Assembly (NCBI RefSeq): GCF_947493425.1
Contig: NZ_CANLRP010000051.1
Coordinates: forward strand, 1-46,848
Source of the DNA: an uncultured Microscilla sp.
Lineage (GTDB): Bacteria; Bacteroidota; Bacteroidia; Cytophagales; Microscillaceae
Length of the DNA: 46,848 nucleotides
Reading direction: 5' to 3'
This document shows, in pieces, positions 17,570 to 26,390 of this stretch (positions within the stretch are counted from its first letter, which is position 1; every line of letters begins with the position of its first letter). A model generated the notes under the pieces. It was not told where the DNA came from and did not search any database. It saw nothing but the letters and a program-made list of their open reading frames with translations. Position numbers and translations under genes: made by a program.

Positions 17570-20500
17570 ATGAAAAAACAATTACTATTCACTTTTACAC
17601 TTGTTTTACTGGCTGTTTTTGAGTTGATGGCTCAAAGCAGAACTATTTCTGGTAAAGTAACCGATGTCAACACGGGTGAAGGATTACCAGGGGTAAATGT
17701 GGTTGTGAAAGGTACAACTCAAGGAACCGCCACTAATATTGATGGTTCTTTTACCTTAAGTATCCCTCAAGATGCGATATTGGTGTTTTCGTATGTAGGT
17801 ATGGAAACCCAGGAAGTAGCCACCAATGGCAAAACCAACTTTGATATTAAGATGTCAGAAACATCTCTTTCTGAAGTTGTAGTGACAGCATCGGGCATCG
17901 AAAAGAAAAAAAAAGCCTTAGGGTATGCGGTATCTACTATTGATGGCAGCAAAATTCAGGAAAAATCTGAAAGTGATATTGGACGTATACTAAGGGGTAA
18001 AGTAGCCGGCATGGATGTGACCCAAACCAGTGGTATGTCTGGTGCAGGTACCAACATTGTTATGCGTGGTTATACCTCTATCAGTGGCTCAAATCAACCC
18101 TTATTTGTTGTAGATGGGGTACCGTTTGATAGCCAAACCAATACACAAGGTAATTTTCAGGATGGGCAAACGCAATCGAGTCGCTTCTTAGACCTTGACC
18201 CCAATAACATTGAGAGTGTAAATGTACTCAAAGGATTGAGCGCTACTGTATTGTATGGCGATCGTGGCCGTAATGGGGTTATTCTGATTACTACCAACAC
18301 CGGAAGCAGCAGAAAAGCTGCCAGAAAAGCAGAAATCACTTTAACTCAATCTGTTTTTGCTACTCAAATTGCATCACTGCCCGACTATCAGGATAACTAT
18401 GGAGGTGGTTTTTATCAAAACTTTGGATTTTTCTTTAGTAACTGGGGACCAGAGTTTAGCGAAATTAATACAGTAGCTCACCCATATTCAAAGTTTAGCG
18501 ATGCGAGCTTAAGGGCGGCTTTTCCTGAATTTCAGGGAAAACAATATGAGTACAAAGCTTATAACAGTGTACCCCGTTTTTTCCGTACTGGTGTCACAGC
18601 TTCTACCTCTTTAAGCATCAGGGGTGGGGGACCTAAAACTAGCTACAGTGTAAGTTATGGTTATTATGATGACAAAGGTTTTACACCAGGTAACAACCTG
18701 ATTCGCAATAACTTTAGCTTTGGAGGAAGAACTACTCTAGCCAACAATATTACAGTTGGGGCAACTTTGAATTACACTACCACAAACTATGAAACACCCC
18801 CTACTGCATCTAGTCAGGGAAGTAACCCAGTGAGTCCTTCTATCTTTGGTAACATTTTTTATACGCCCATAAGTGTAGATTTGATGGGGTTGCCATACCA
18901 AAATCCTATTACAGGTGGAAGTGTATATTATCGTAGTGGTAATGACATCCAAAACCCCCGTTGGACCCTGGAAAATGCATTTGCTTCTCAAGTAGTAGAT
19001 CGTTTTTTTGGGCAAATCAATGCTACCTATAAGTTTAATGACCACCTAAACCTCATGTATCGTATAGGCATTGACCAGTATACCGAGCAAAATGCGGGTG
19101 GACAGCACAAAGGTGGAGTAGTAACGGGTTTTCAGAATGGCTTCTATAATACTTATTCTATAGTAAACCGCATCATCAACCACGACTTGATCCTTTCCTA
19201 CAATAAAAGCCTGACAGAAGACATTGAGCTAGACGCTATTTTGGGGTTCAATGCTCGTAGAGATGCGCTGGATCGTCAGGGAGTATTCAGTGTCAATCAA
19301 TCGGTGTTTGGTATTTTTCGTCATTTTAACTTTGACACCCAAACATCTAATCAGTTTACCAGAGACGAAAACCGCTTGGGAGCCTATCTGCAGGCTAATT
19401 TTAGTTACAAAAACTACTTATTCTTGAATTTGGTAGGCAGAAACGACTGGGCAAATACTTTAGAAACAAAAAATCAAAGTATCTTCTATCCAGGGGTTAG
19501 TTTGGCGGTTGATTTAACCTCTGCCATTAGTGCGCTACAAGAAAGTACCATTTTGAGTTATTTAAAATTACGTGTAGGGTATGGTTCTTCTGCCAATTTC
19601 CCCACTGCTTACTCTACCAGAAATACTCTTGGACTTTCTACCAGAGCTTTTCAGCAAAACGATGGTACTTTGATACAAAGTAATTCGGTAGCTAATCGAT
19701 TGGCCAACCCTGACCTTAAGCCCGAAAGACTAAGCGAGCTTGAAGTGGGTGTGGAGACTCAGTTGTTCAAAAATAAAGTTGGTCTTGAAGTTTCCTTGTT
19801 TCAAAAGCGAACCACTAATTTATTGAACCAAACTCAGCTGTTAGACCCCGCAGGTGGCTATACAGTACAAGCCACCAATGCAGGTGAAATAAAAGTAGAA
19901 GGAATCGAGTTGGAGGCAAATATTAAAGTCCTATCTATTGGAGGCTTCCGTTGGGATGTTTCGGGGGTACTTACAGCAATGAAAAACACGGTAGTGTCGC
20001 TTGCTCCCGGACAAGACCAGGTAATTATTGCTGGCTTTACTAACCGCGGTAACCTGGCCCGTCCAGGTCAACCATTTGGGGCGTTGTTTGGCACCAAAGT
20101 GCAAAGAACAAATGGGCAATATACTGTAGCAAGTGATGGTACTTATGTAATTGACCCTACAGCTGGTGTAATTGGCAATCCACAGCCAGACTTTACAAGT
20201 TCTTTGACAAATACATTGTCCTGGAATGGGATCACCCTAAGCTTTGAATGGCAATATCAGGGGGGAGGCGATATTCTCTCTTTAACTGCCGCTACTTTGT
20301 TAGCCCGTGGCATGACCGAAGATACTAACTTTGATCGACGTCAGACATTTATATTGCCTGGAGTGTTGGCCTCAGATGCTGCCAAACAAAACAATATACA
20401 AATAGCAGCCACCGATATGTATTTCAATGTATTGGGTTTGGGGGCAGATGAATTTAAAGTGTTCGATGCCACTCATTTACGCTTGAATGAAGTATCTCTT

Positions 20501-20722
20501 TCTTATACCCTACCCAAGGCTTTGATTGAAAAGACACCTTTTGGAATGGTTCAATTTACGCTTTCTGGTTACAATTTGTGGTACAATGCTTTCAACTTTC
20601 CGAAAGGTACCAATGTAGACCCTAACTCTTTGGGTACTGGTGTAGGCAATGGACGTGGAATTGAGTTTCTGGCTTCACCATCTGCCAAACGGTTTGGTGG
20701 AAGCTTAAAACTCACTTTTTAA
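17570..20722 (+). CDS. SusC/RagA-family TonB-dependent outer-membrane transporter
   Basis: A 1050-residue TonB-linked outer-membrane protein. After a signal peptide (1-21, ELMAQ), residues about 23-100 form the carboxypeptidase-regulatory-like beta-sandwich typical of SusC (ISGKVTDVNTGEGLPGVNVV). A short linker (SLSEVVVTASG) leads to the plug domain (RGKVAGMDVTQTSGMSGAG, VMRGYTSISGSNQPLFVVDG), then the 22-strand barrel ending with SLKLTF. It would import a ligand captured by the SusD-like lipoprotein encoded 34 bases downstream. No glycosidase, peptidase or sigma/anti-sigma gene is adjacent, so the substrate (glycan, peptide or other) cannot be predicted. Confidence 0.95.
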   Translation: MKKQLLFTFTLVLLAVFELMAQSRTISGKVTDVNTGEGLPGVNVVVKGTTQGTATNIDGSFTLSIPQDAILVFSYVGMETQEVATNGKTNFDIKMSETSLSEVVVTASGIEKKKKALGYAVSTIDGSKIQEKSESDIGRILRGKVAGMDVTQTSGMSGAGTNIVMRGYTSISGSNQPLFVVDGVPFDSQTNTQGNFQDGQTQSSRFLDLDPNNIESVNVLKGLSATVLYGDRGRNGVILITTNTGSSRKAARKAEITLTQSVFATQIASLPDYQDNYGGGFYQNFGFFFSNWGPEFSEINTVAHPYSKFSDASLRAAFPEFQGKQYEYKAYNSVPRFFRTGVTASTSLSIRGGGPKTSYSVSYGYYDDKGFTPGNNLIRNNFSFGGRTTLANNITVGATLNYTTTNYETPPTASSQGSNPVSPSIFGNIFYTPISVDLMGLPYQNPITGGSVYYRSGNDIQNPRWTLENAFASQVVDRFFGQINATYKFNDHLNLMYRIGIDQYTEQNAGGQHKGGVVTGFQNGFYNTYSIVNRIINHDLILSYNKSLTEDIELDAILGFNARRDALDRQGVFSVNQSVFGIFRHFNFDTQTSNQFTRDENRLGAYLQANFSYKNYLFLNLVGRNDWANTLETKNQSIFYPGVSLAVDLTSAISALQESTILSYLKLRVGYGSSANFPTAYSTRNTLGLSTRAFQQNDGTLIQSNSVANRLANPDLKPERLSELEVGVETQLFKNKVGLEVSLFQKRTTNLLNQTQLLDPAGGYTVQATNAGEIKVEGIELEANIKVLSIGGFRWDVSGVLTAMKNTVVSLAPGQDQVIIAGFTNRGNLARPGQPFGALFGTKVQRTNGQYTVASDGTYVIDPTAGVIGNPQPDFTSSLTNTLSWNGITLSFEWQYQGGGDILSLTAATLLARGMTEDTNFDRRQTFILPGVLASDAAKQNNIQIAATDMYFNVLGLGADEFKVFDATHLRLNEVSLSYTLPKALIEKTPFGMVQFTLSGYNLWYNAFNFPKGTNVDPNSLGTGVGNGRGIEFLASPSAKRFGGSLKLTF

Positions 20723-20756
20723 TCAATGCTATTTAAGAAAGAAAAATTTATAGAAA

Positions 20757-22493
20757 ATGAATTTAAAACTAACCTTTTTTATATATACTTTGGTGATGCT
20801 GCTGGTGTGCTCTTGTGAGACATTGGACATTAACCCAAAAAATAACCCAAATGAGTTGGCACCCAATGCTATTGAGCCAGACTTACTACTCAACAGTGTA
20901 CAGTTGGGTATTGCTAATGTATTCAATGAATTGAGCAACGAGGGGTCAGAGCTCACGCGTATGACTCATATGTTTGGACCATTGTATAACAATGCCTACA
21001 CACCCGAAAACCTTGATGGAGAGTGGAGTTCTTTTTATGCAGGTTTGTTGGCCGATGTCGAAGCGTTGATTCCAGCAGCAACCGAAAAAGAATTATTCAC
21101 TCATGTTGCTATTGCTAAAATAGCCAAGGCGTATGCTTATACAACATTGGTAGACTTTTTTGGAGATGTCCCTTTTAGCGAAGCAATCAAGGGCAATGAA
21201 GGAAATACTAACCCAAAAAGAGATGCTTCAGCTGATATTTACAAGGCTTGTGAGGTGTTGTTAGACGAAGCACTGGCTGATTTTGATAAAACATCTATAC
21301 TACCTGGCAACGACCTGTTTTTTGGTGGTAACACTACAGACAATGTCGCTAAGTGGAAAAAGCTCATCAATACATTAAAATTTAGAATGTATGTGCAAGT
21401 AAGTGCTTCAGGCACCGACCCTTTTGGGGGAGCAGTAGCCAAAGCACAAGCACTGGCCAATGATGCTTCCTTGATCAGTAGCGAGGCAGATGATTTTGCT
21501 TTTACCTATGGTACCAACCTGGCAAATCCTGATAGTCGCCACCCATTATATGGTGGCGATTACGACAATGGAGCCAGTGTGTATCAATCTATTGGATACA
21601 TGCACAGGTTTACTGCTGCTTTTGCCGGGGCTAATTTAGACGACCCTCGCCTGCGTTATTATTTTTATCGGCAAGAAACCACCAACACCACTGATGTAAA
21701 CGAAAAACGCTGTGTAACTCAAGATAAACCCAGTCATTTTGCTGCCAGCGATGTATTTTGTCAACTTACCGGACCTGGCGCAGGCTATTGGGGGCGTGAT
21801 CACGGCGACGCAGCGGGTATTCCACCCGATGGTTTGCTCAGAACCATATATGGAGTATACCCGGTAGGTGGTAAGTTTGACTACAGTCAAGACACAAGAG
21901 GGAGACAAGGCTCTGGTGCTGGTGGCTATGGCATTGCACCTATTATGTTGTCCTCTTTTGTTGATTTCTTAAGAGCAGAAGCAGCGATTACAATGGGAAC
22001 TGGCGAAGATGCAAGGGCATTATTTGAAAAAGGGATAAGGGCTTCGATTGCCAAAACAATCTCTTTTGGAACACGCGATGTTGATTATAATAAAGTGTTG
22101 TTGAATGAGATAGACGACCCAAATACCAAAGAAGATGATGGTCCTGATACCTCTCCAAAACAAAAGTATGAGCCAAGCACTACAGCTATTAACAACTATG
22201 TAAATGCTTTATTGGCTGGCTATGACAACCCGGCAAGCTTAGGCTACACCAACCCACTTGATGTGGTGGTTTCAGAGTTTTATAAAGCTGCCTATGGCAA
22301 CGGAATAGATATTTACAATGCATTTCGTCGTACTGGGTTTCCCTCACGCTTGCAACCAACTTTGATTGAAGGCTCAGGCGAAAACGGTGCCTTGATGTTT
22401 TACCCAGCTGTGTACATCAATACTAACTCCAACGCTGTACAAAGAGTTTTTGGCGAAAAAGTTTTTTGGCAAACCTTAAATGGTCTAAAGTAA
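20757..22493 (+). CDS. SusD/RagB-family lipoprotein (SusD-like_2 type)
   Basis: A 578-residue surface lipoprotein that caps the SusC barrel and binds substrate. The lipobox is LVCSC with Cys20, followed by ETLDINPKNNPNELAP. Its TPR-like helical core has features of the SusD-like_2 group (NSVQLGIANVFNELS, KAYAYTTLVDFFGDVPFSEA, NTLKFRMYVQVS), and a large insert carries cysteines at KRCVTQDK and DVFCQLTG. The C-terminal region (GNGIDIYNAFRRTGFPSRLQ) is also family-typical. It is co-oriented with the SusC gene and intact. Confidence 0.92.
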   Translation: MNLKLTFFIYTLVMLLVCSCETLDINPKNNPNELAPNAIEPDLLLNSVQLGIANVFNELSNEGSELTRMTHMFGPLYNNAYTPENLDGEWSSFYAGLLADVEALIPAATEKELFTHVAIAKIAKAYAYTTLVDFFGDVPFSEAIKGNEGNTNPKRDASADIYKACEVLLDEALADFDKTSILPGNDLFFGGNTTDNVAKWKKLINTLKFRMYVQVSASGTDPFGGAVAKAQALANDASLISSEADDFAFTYGTNLANPDSRHPLYGGDYDNGASVYQSIGYMHRFTAAFAGANLDDPRLRYYFYRQETTNTTDVNEKRCVTQDKPSHFAASDVFCQLTGPGAGYWGRDHGDAAGIPPDGLLRTIYGVYPVGGKFDYSQDTRGRQGSGAGGYGIAPIMLSSFVDFLRAEAAITMGTGEDARALFEKGIRASIAKTISFGTRDVDYNKVLLNEIDDPNTKEDDGPDTSPKQKYEPSTTAINNYVNALLAGYDNPASLGYTNPLDVVVSEFYKAAYGNGIDIYNAFRRTGFPSRLQPTLIEGSGENGALMFYPAVYINTNSNAVQRVFGEKVFWQTLNGLK

Positions 22494-22505
22494 AATTGGC
22501 AAACA

Positions 22506-22541
22506 GCCCCCGCCCTGAGTTCAATGCCTCAGGGTGGGGGC
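22506..22541 (+). promoter_or_regulatory. Strong GC-rich intra-operon hairpin
   Basis: A 14-bp stem (22506-22519 with 22528-22541, one G-T pair) with an 8-base loop fills the 62-base gap between the SusD-like stop and the next ATG. It is the most GC-rich stretch in its neighbourhood and is followed by AAAAAA, not a T run. It is therefore more likely an RNA-stability or processing element that sets the ratio of the downstream gene than a classical terminator. It ends 14 bases before the ATG and could also hinder ribosome access. Confidence 0.75.
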
Positions 22542-22555
22542 ATAGCAAAAAAGAC

Positions 22556-23503
22556 ATGAAAAAAATTATATATAGCTTTGTATGCCTTATTGTATTGGCA
22601 ACTTTGATGAGTTCGTGTAGAAAAAATGTCAGCCCTCTTCCTGAGGCCAGGGCGGGAGCAATGGTATTGTTAGAGGCTGTAAACACTTCTTTGTTTGATG
22701 TGCAGGACTTGCCCAACGCGAAGTATACAGGTACCTTGAGAGACCCACGCGGGAATGTAGCATCCATGGAGGTTTATGCGAAAATTACTCGATCCACCAC
22801 CGCATTTTCAGAACTGAAGTTTGTCAAAAGTATTACCAATGTAAACGGTGATTTTGAGATTACAGCTTCAGAGGTAGCTATAGCCGTGGGTACTATAATT
22901 GATACGTTAAAGGCAGGAGCTACCGATGATCAAACGATCAACTTAACCAGTGCTACTGATTTACAGGCAGGCGATAAAATTGATTTTATAAATCGAGTAA
23001 AAGACAAAGAGGGTGTAGAACATCAAATATCAGACATTAGCCAAAACCTTAATGGCAATGTGGGGCAAAGGTCTGCCTATGATTTTACTACCTTCGTTTC
23101 TTGTCCTTTTGTCGCAACCAGTGTAGTGGGTACCTACAGCGTAGTAGACGATCCGTTTGGTGCGGGTTTAAACAATGCCACCAGAAAGATTACCATTGAG
23201 TCTGGCTCAGGAGCAGATAAATTTATTATCAAGGATATTTTTGGACATTTTGCCGCAGGTGGAGCAAAAGAAGATAATAATTATGATGTGGTAGTGGGTG
23301 TAAATGCATCCACAGGAGCTGTTACCATTGAAAAGCAACATGCCTGGGATCCAGCCTTGATTAATTTAACCACTACTGATGGTACAGTCGAAGGAGTAGG
23401 CTTTGCGCTCACTTGTACAGGGGCTATTAGGCTCACTCTTACACATCGGGTAAGTACCAGTACTTATCCTGATACTTATGTGTATAATTTGCAAAAAGAC
23501 TAA
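22556..23503 (+). CDS. SusCD-associated lipoprotein, hypothetical
   Basis: A 315-residue protein with a lipoprotein signal peptide (LMSSC, Cys21). I do not recognise the family. The rest is predicted mostly beta and Gly/Thr/Asp-rich, with two likely domains: about 30-150 (YTGTLRDPRGNVASMEVYA, similar in texture to an Ig-like domain) and 190-315 (VVGTYSVVDDPFGAG to the C-terminus). Its position as the third gene suggests an accessory surface ligand-binding protein analogous to SusE/SusF, by context only. The ATG at 22556 starts the signal peptide; the frame is open further upstream into the SusD end but that part is not credible. Confidence 0.75.
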   Translation: MKKIIYSFVCLIVLATLMSSCRKNVSPLPEARAGAMVLLEAVNTSLFDVQDLPNAKYTGTLRDPRGNVASMEVYAKITRSTTAFSELKFVKSITNVNGDFEITASEVAIAVGTIIDTLKAGATDDQTINLTSATDLQAGDKIDFINRVKDKEGVEHQISDISQNLNGNVGQRSAYDFTTFVSCPFVATSVVGTYSVVDDPFGAGLNNATRKITIESGSGADKFIIKDIFGHFAAGGAKEDNNYDVVVGVNASTGAVTIEKQHAWDPALINLTTTDGTVEGVGFALTCTGAIRLTLTHRVSTSTYPDTYVYNLQKD

Positions 23504-23529
23504 CCAAGCAATTACTTGAACATATCAAT

Positions 23530-23566
23530 AAAAAACCACCTGAGTCTTTACTTTAGGTGGTTTTTT
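23530..23566. terminator. Bidirectional terminator after the SusCD operon
   Basis: A 12-bp stem AAAAAACCACCT / AGGTGGTTTTTT, extendable inward by wobble pairs, lies between the lipoprotein stop (23503) and the convergent Spy-like stop (23572). A and T runs flank both sides, so it can serve both strands. Confidence 0.85.
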
Positions 23567-23571
23567 ATGTC

Positions 23572-23997
23572 TTATTCCTTATTACCCTTCTTTCTGTTTT
23601 TCCAACGCTCCCTTCTCCGTTTTTGCCTTTCGGCTTCCATTTTTTTAAACTTTTTCCACTGCTTTTTATCCAGCACTTTTTTCACGCCCTTTTGGTACCT
23701 GATACGTAAATCCATCATCTCTTCCCGCATCATCTGGCGATCGTCTGAGTACTGCTTGCGTGCAGCCTTCATTTTGTCCCACATTTTTATATTTAATGCC
23801 TTTATTTTGCCTGCCTGGTCATCACTTAAGCTAAGTGAATCCTTCAGGCGTACCATCATTTTGTCAAGGCGTGCTACACGTTGTTCTGGAGTCAATTTTT
23901 GACGCTTACGTCTATGTTCACCTTGAGCCAATAGATCATTGGAAAATAACAAGCCCACAAGAAGTAATAAAGTAATTGTAAGAGAGTGTCTATTCAT
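23572..23997 (-). CDS. Exported Spy/LTxxQ-like basic protein
   Basis: A 141-residue protein with a signal peptide (1-25, ending LLAQ). It contains LSLSDDQAGKIKALN, the LTxxQ-like motif of the Spy/CpxP superfamily, and long charged helices typical of these periplasmic chaperone-like proteins. The C-terminus is strongly basic (KKMEAERQKRRRERWKNRKK) but, unlike its relative at 9593-10078, has no Asp-Asn tail. Its role could be envelope stress response or metal binding. The open frame on the opposite strand is a by-product of the basic, A-rich coding sequence. Confidence 0.78.
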   Translation of the reverse strand: MNRHSLTITLLLLVGLLFSNDLLAQGEHRRKRQKLTPEQRVARLDKMMVRLKDSLSLSDDQAGKIKALNIKMWDKMKAARKQYSDDRQMMREEMMDLRIRYQKGVKKVLDKKQWKKFKKMEAERQKRRRERWKNRKKGNKE

Positions 23998-24092
23998 AAT
24001 GCATAATTTTTTGAAAAGCCTAATAAATTAATTAGACCCTTGGATGACGCAACTTATTCCCTTAAGCCAATATTTTTTAGAATAAGGTATTT

Positions 24093-24602
24093 CTATTTAA
24101 TTGTAATAGGCATGCCAGACACCATAAAAACGGCCTGGTTAGCTTTCTGAGCTATGTATTGGTTCATCCAACCCTGCAAATCAGTAAACTTGCGTCCCAC
24201 TTCTGTGTCAGCGTGCAACCCCATGCCTATTTCATTACTAATGATAATACCAGTAAAATCTTGTTGAGTGAATAAATCAAACTCTTGTTGCGCCTCTTTA
24301 AGTGCTTGATTTACATTATATTGAGTGTCACTAAAAAAATTAGTAAGCCAAAGTGTTACACAATCCATCACTACAACCTTGCCTTGCCAGTTATGCTTAC
24401 TGATATACTTTTCTTCTTCTATGTTTACCCACTGCTCGTTGCGGTCTGCCTGGTGTCGCTCTATTCTTTGTTGGTGGTCTTTATCCCAAATTCTCGACGT
24501 AGCCAAATATATTGGTTTTGGGCTAAGTTCTAGAGCAAGACGTTGGGCATAACTACTCTTACCTGAGCGTTGCCCACCCGAAACATAATAAATGTAAGCC
24601 AT
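24093..24602 (-). CDS. cobU: Adenosylcobinamide kinase / adenosylcobinamide-phosphate guanylyltransferase
   Basis: A 169-residue bifunctional CobU/CobP. It phosphorylates adenosylcobinamide and converts it to the GDP form during nucleotide-loop assembly of cobalamin. The P-loop GGQRSGKS is at residues 9-16, the guanylylated His is at residue 50 (RIERHQADR), and VVMDCVTLWLTNFF and SNEIGMGLHADT are family signatures. No other corrin-synthesis or salvage gene is in the window and no cobalamin riboswitch is visible upstream; the enzyme may serve salvage with genes elsewhere. A 48-residue protein gene ends 18 bases upstream, so the two are probably co-transcribed. Confidence 0.93.
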   Translation of the reverse strand: MAYIYYVSGGQRSGKSSYAQRLALELSPKPIYLATSRIWDKDHQQRIERHQADRNEQWVNIEEEKYISKHNWQGKVVVMDCVTLWLTNFFSDTQYNVNQALKEAQQEFDLFTQQDFTGIIISNEIGMGLHADTEVGRKFTDLQGWMNQYIAQKANQAVFMVSGMPITIK

Positions 24603-24620
24603 TGTTATTTTATATCAAGG

Positions 24621-24767
24621 TTAAGACTTCTTTTTCTTAAAACCATAGGGACAATGTCTGCAACCATTTTTGCAGCAGTAGCCTCGCGCCAGGTGATATT
24701 TGGCCGTGAAAACATAAAAACCATTTTCAATGTAATAATCCTCATTTTCTTTGAGTGGTTTTTTCAT
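24621..24767 (-). CDS. Small Cys-cluster protein (DUF5522-like)
   Basis: A 48-residue reading frame, too short for most gene callers, read from ATG at 24767 to TAA at 24621. It encodes MKKPLKENEDYYIENGFYVF and then TAKYHLARGYCCKNGCRHCPYG, ending in a lysine run. The YYxENGxxVFTxxYHLxRGYCCxNGCRHCPY pattern is that of the small DUF5522 family found in many Bacteroidota. The cysteines (CC-x3-C-x2-C) and His could bind zinc or an iron-sulfur cluster; function is unknown. It is followed after 18 bases by cobU on the same strand. An open frame on the + strand covers the same bases and is rejected. Confidence 0.85.
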   Translation of the reverse strand: MKKPLKENEDYYIENGFYVFTAKYHLARGYCCKNGCRHCPYGFKKKKS

Positions 24768-24880
24768 CTATCAAAATTTTGAGTTTATTTAGGTATAAAA
24801 AGCAGCTTCGCATCTTAGTAAAATGTTATAACCAAGCACAGGAAAATGATAAAACAACAAGCCTGTTGTTCGAAAATGTT

Positions 24881-26230
24881 TTACTTTTTACGTAAATCAC
24901 GGGCTTTAATTTCATACTTCCACATTTCTTTACCTTTACTGTCCAATACCTTCATAGTAAGCACCCGATTACGACGAGGACCTTTTACCTCCATTACGGC
25001 AAAGTTACGTACCCCCACATAAGTGTTAGGCACTCTTAGTGTGTTTTTTTCACCCTCTCCCCGTTTACCCGAAGCACCTGCTGTAAAAGGAGAAATAGTG
25101 ACATCATATAAAGGGTAATGGGTATTTTGTTCCAACTTGCTCAACTCGGTATGATGGCGGTCACCGGTAAGAAAAACAACCCCTCGTACATTGGCTTCTT
25201 TAATGGCTTTGATTAACTTTTGTTGTTCTACCTTGTATTTTGAGTAGTTTTCTGCCCAATACGCTTTACTAAAATCAGTATTGTTTAACACCTGACTACC
25301 CACCACCACAAACTTAAAACTTGCCCTGCTATACTTGAGGGCTTCAACCAGCCATTGTAGTTGACGATCACCCAGCATTTGAGGCTTTTGCAATTGTGGA
25401 TTACTGGAAGTACGAAAGTAGCGGTTATCCATCAAAAAAAACTGCACATCATTCCACGTAAAAGTACCACTAATCCCCCCAGCAACCCCATAGTTAGGAT
25501 TCCCCCAAAACAATTTAAAAGCTTCAGTAGTCAGCTCTTTGTTCCAAAACGAACCATCAGAGTTATCAGGGCCAAAGTCGTGATCATCCCAAGTAGCAAA
25601 GTGGTGTACACTGCCCCACAATGGTTGTAGTTCGGGCAACGACCGGGTATGCGTGTAACGTTGCATAATACCCGTGCGCGAATTCCAATCTACCTCACGT
25701 AAATATACATTGTCGCCCCCCCAAACCATAAAATCAGGCTTTTGATCTAAAATAGTTTTAAAAATATGAAAATCGCCCCCATAAGACTTACCTGGACGGT
25801 CAACCTCAGGCTCATTGACATAAGCACAGCTGCCAAACACAAACTTAAAGGGGGGTGGATCAGTACGGTATTGCCACAAAGTCTGGCTTTGAAACTTCAG
25901 TGGATAAGGACGCTTTACCAGTCGGTTGTTGATATACAACTCATAAGCATATTTTTTACCCTGCGACACTTCAGCCACCACTTTAGCTACAAAACCAGTC
26001 TTAGCTTTGGTGAGCACTGCAGGAGTACTCATTTTAGTTTGAGGTTTACCCTCCTCCCAATATTTAAAGTAAACTTTTGCGGCCTTTTTGGTTTGTACCC
26101 ACAGCAATACCTCTTTCATAGTAGAGTAACCGACCATAGGACCCGATTGTAGCAACTTGCTTTGTGCTACAAGCGTAGATGTAGACAACACAAAAATACA
26201 GAGCCAACCAAATTGTTTAATAACAGTCAT
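24881..26230 (-). CDS. PhoD-like metallophosphatase (alkaline phosphatase D family)
   Basis: A 449-residue exported phosphatase. A signal peptide (1-22, LVAQS) is followed by a small N-terminal beta domain (about 25-115) and the metallophosphatase domain. This begins FVFGSCAYVNEP, with metal-site motifs WGGDNVY, TWDDHDFGPDN, FFLMDNRYFR and FLTGDRHHTEL. PhoD enzymes hydrolyse phosphodiesters and monoesters in the periplasm; the exact substrate is not given by sequence. Relatives are often induced by phosphate limitation, but no Pho-box equivalent could be identified. The long upstream region contains a structured element and a minus-strand terminator that may be its leader. Confidence 0.9.
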   Translation of the reverse strand: MTVIKQFGWLCIFVLSTSTLVAQSKLLQSGPMVGYSTMKEVLLWVQTKKAAKVYFKYWEEGKPQTKMSTPAVLTKAKTGFVAKVVAEVSQGKKYAYELYINNRLVKRPYPLKFQSQTLWQYRTDPPPFKFVFGSCAYVNEPEVDRPGKSYGGDFHIFKTILDQKPDFMVWGGDNVYLREVDWNSRTGIMQRYTHTRSLPELQPLWGSVHHFATWDDHDFGPDNSDGSFWNKELTTEAFKLFWGNPNYGVAGGISGTFTWNDVQFFLMDNRYFRTSSNPQLQKPQMLGDRQLQWLVEALKYSRASFKFVVVGSQVLNNTDFSKAYWAENYSKYKVEQQKLIKAIKEANVRGVVFLTGDRHHTELSKLEQNTHYPLYDVTISPFTAGASGKRGEGEKNTLRVPNTYVGVRNFAVMEVKGPRRNRVLTMKVLDSKGKEMWKYEIKARDLRKK

Positions 26231-26362
26231 AATGCAACGTTTTTGAATGTAAACTATACAATGGTCAAAAATAGTAATTTACTGAGAGTACCTACCGTAA
26301 ACATTTAACAAAATCAGGCAGCTCAAAGATTATCAAATAAAAGAGGGAGGACAAAATAAAAA

Positions 26363-26390
26363 AGAGGTGCCCACATGGTGTAGCACCTCT
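26363..26390 (-). terminator. Orphan minus-strand intrinsic terminator
   Basis: On the minus strand, AGAGGTGC and GCACCTCT form a perfect 8-bp stem around a 12-base loop, followed directly by TTTTTTATTTTG. No minus-strand gene ends just upstream. It lies 133 bases before the phoD-like start, so it either ends a small RNA or acts as an attenuator in the phoD leader. Confidence 0.65.

Noticed and set aside
22466..22555. Upstream extension of the third SusCD gene overlapping the SusD-like end
   Set aside because: It would bury the lipoprotein signal peptide at residue 31 and translate through the hairpin.
23516..23902. Long + strand open frame rich in Phe/Leu/Ser
   Set aside because: It is antisense to the Spy-like gene, whose Lys/Arg codons read as Phe/Leu on the other strand; it has no start context and no family resemblance.
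24570..24782. + strand open frame of about 70 codons
   Set aside because: It covers the minus-strand DUF5522-like gene, which has a clear conserved cysteine motif; only the latter is kept.
24603..24880. Cobalamin riboswitch upstream of cobU
   Set aside because: No B12-box-like sequence was found; the space is taken by the DUF5522-like gene.
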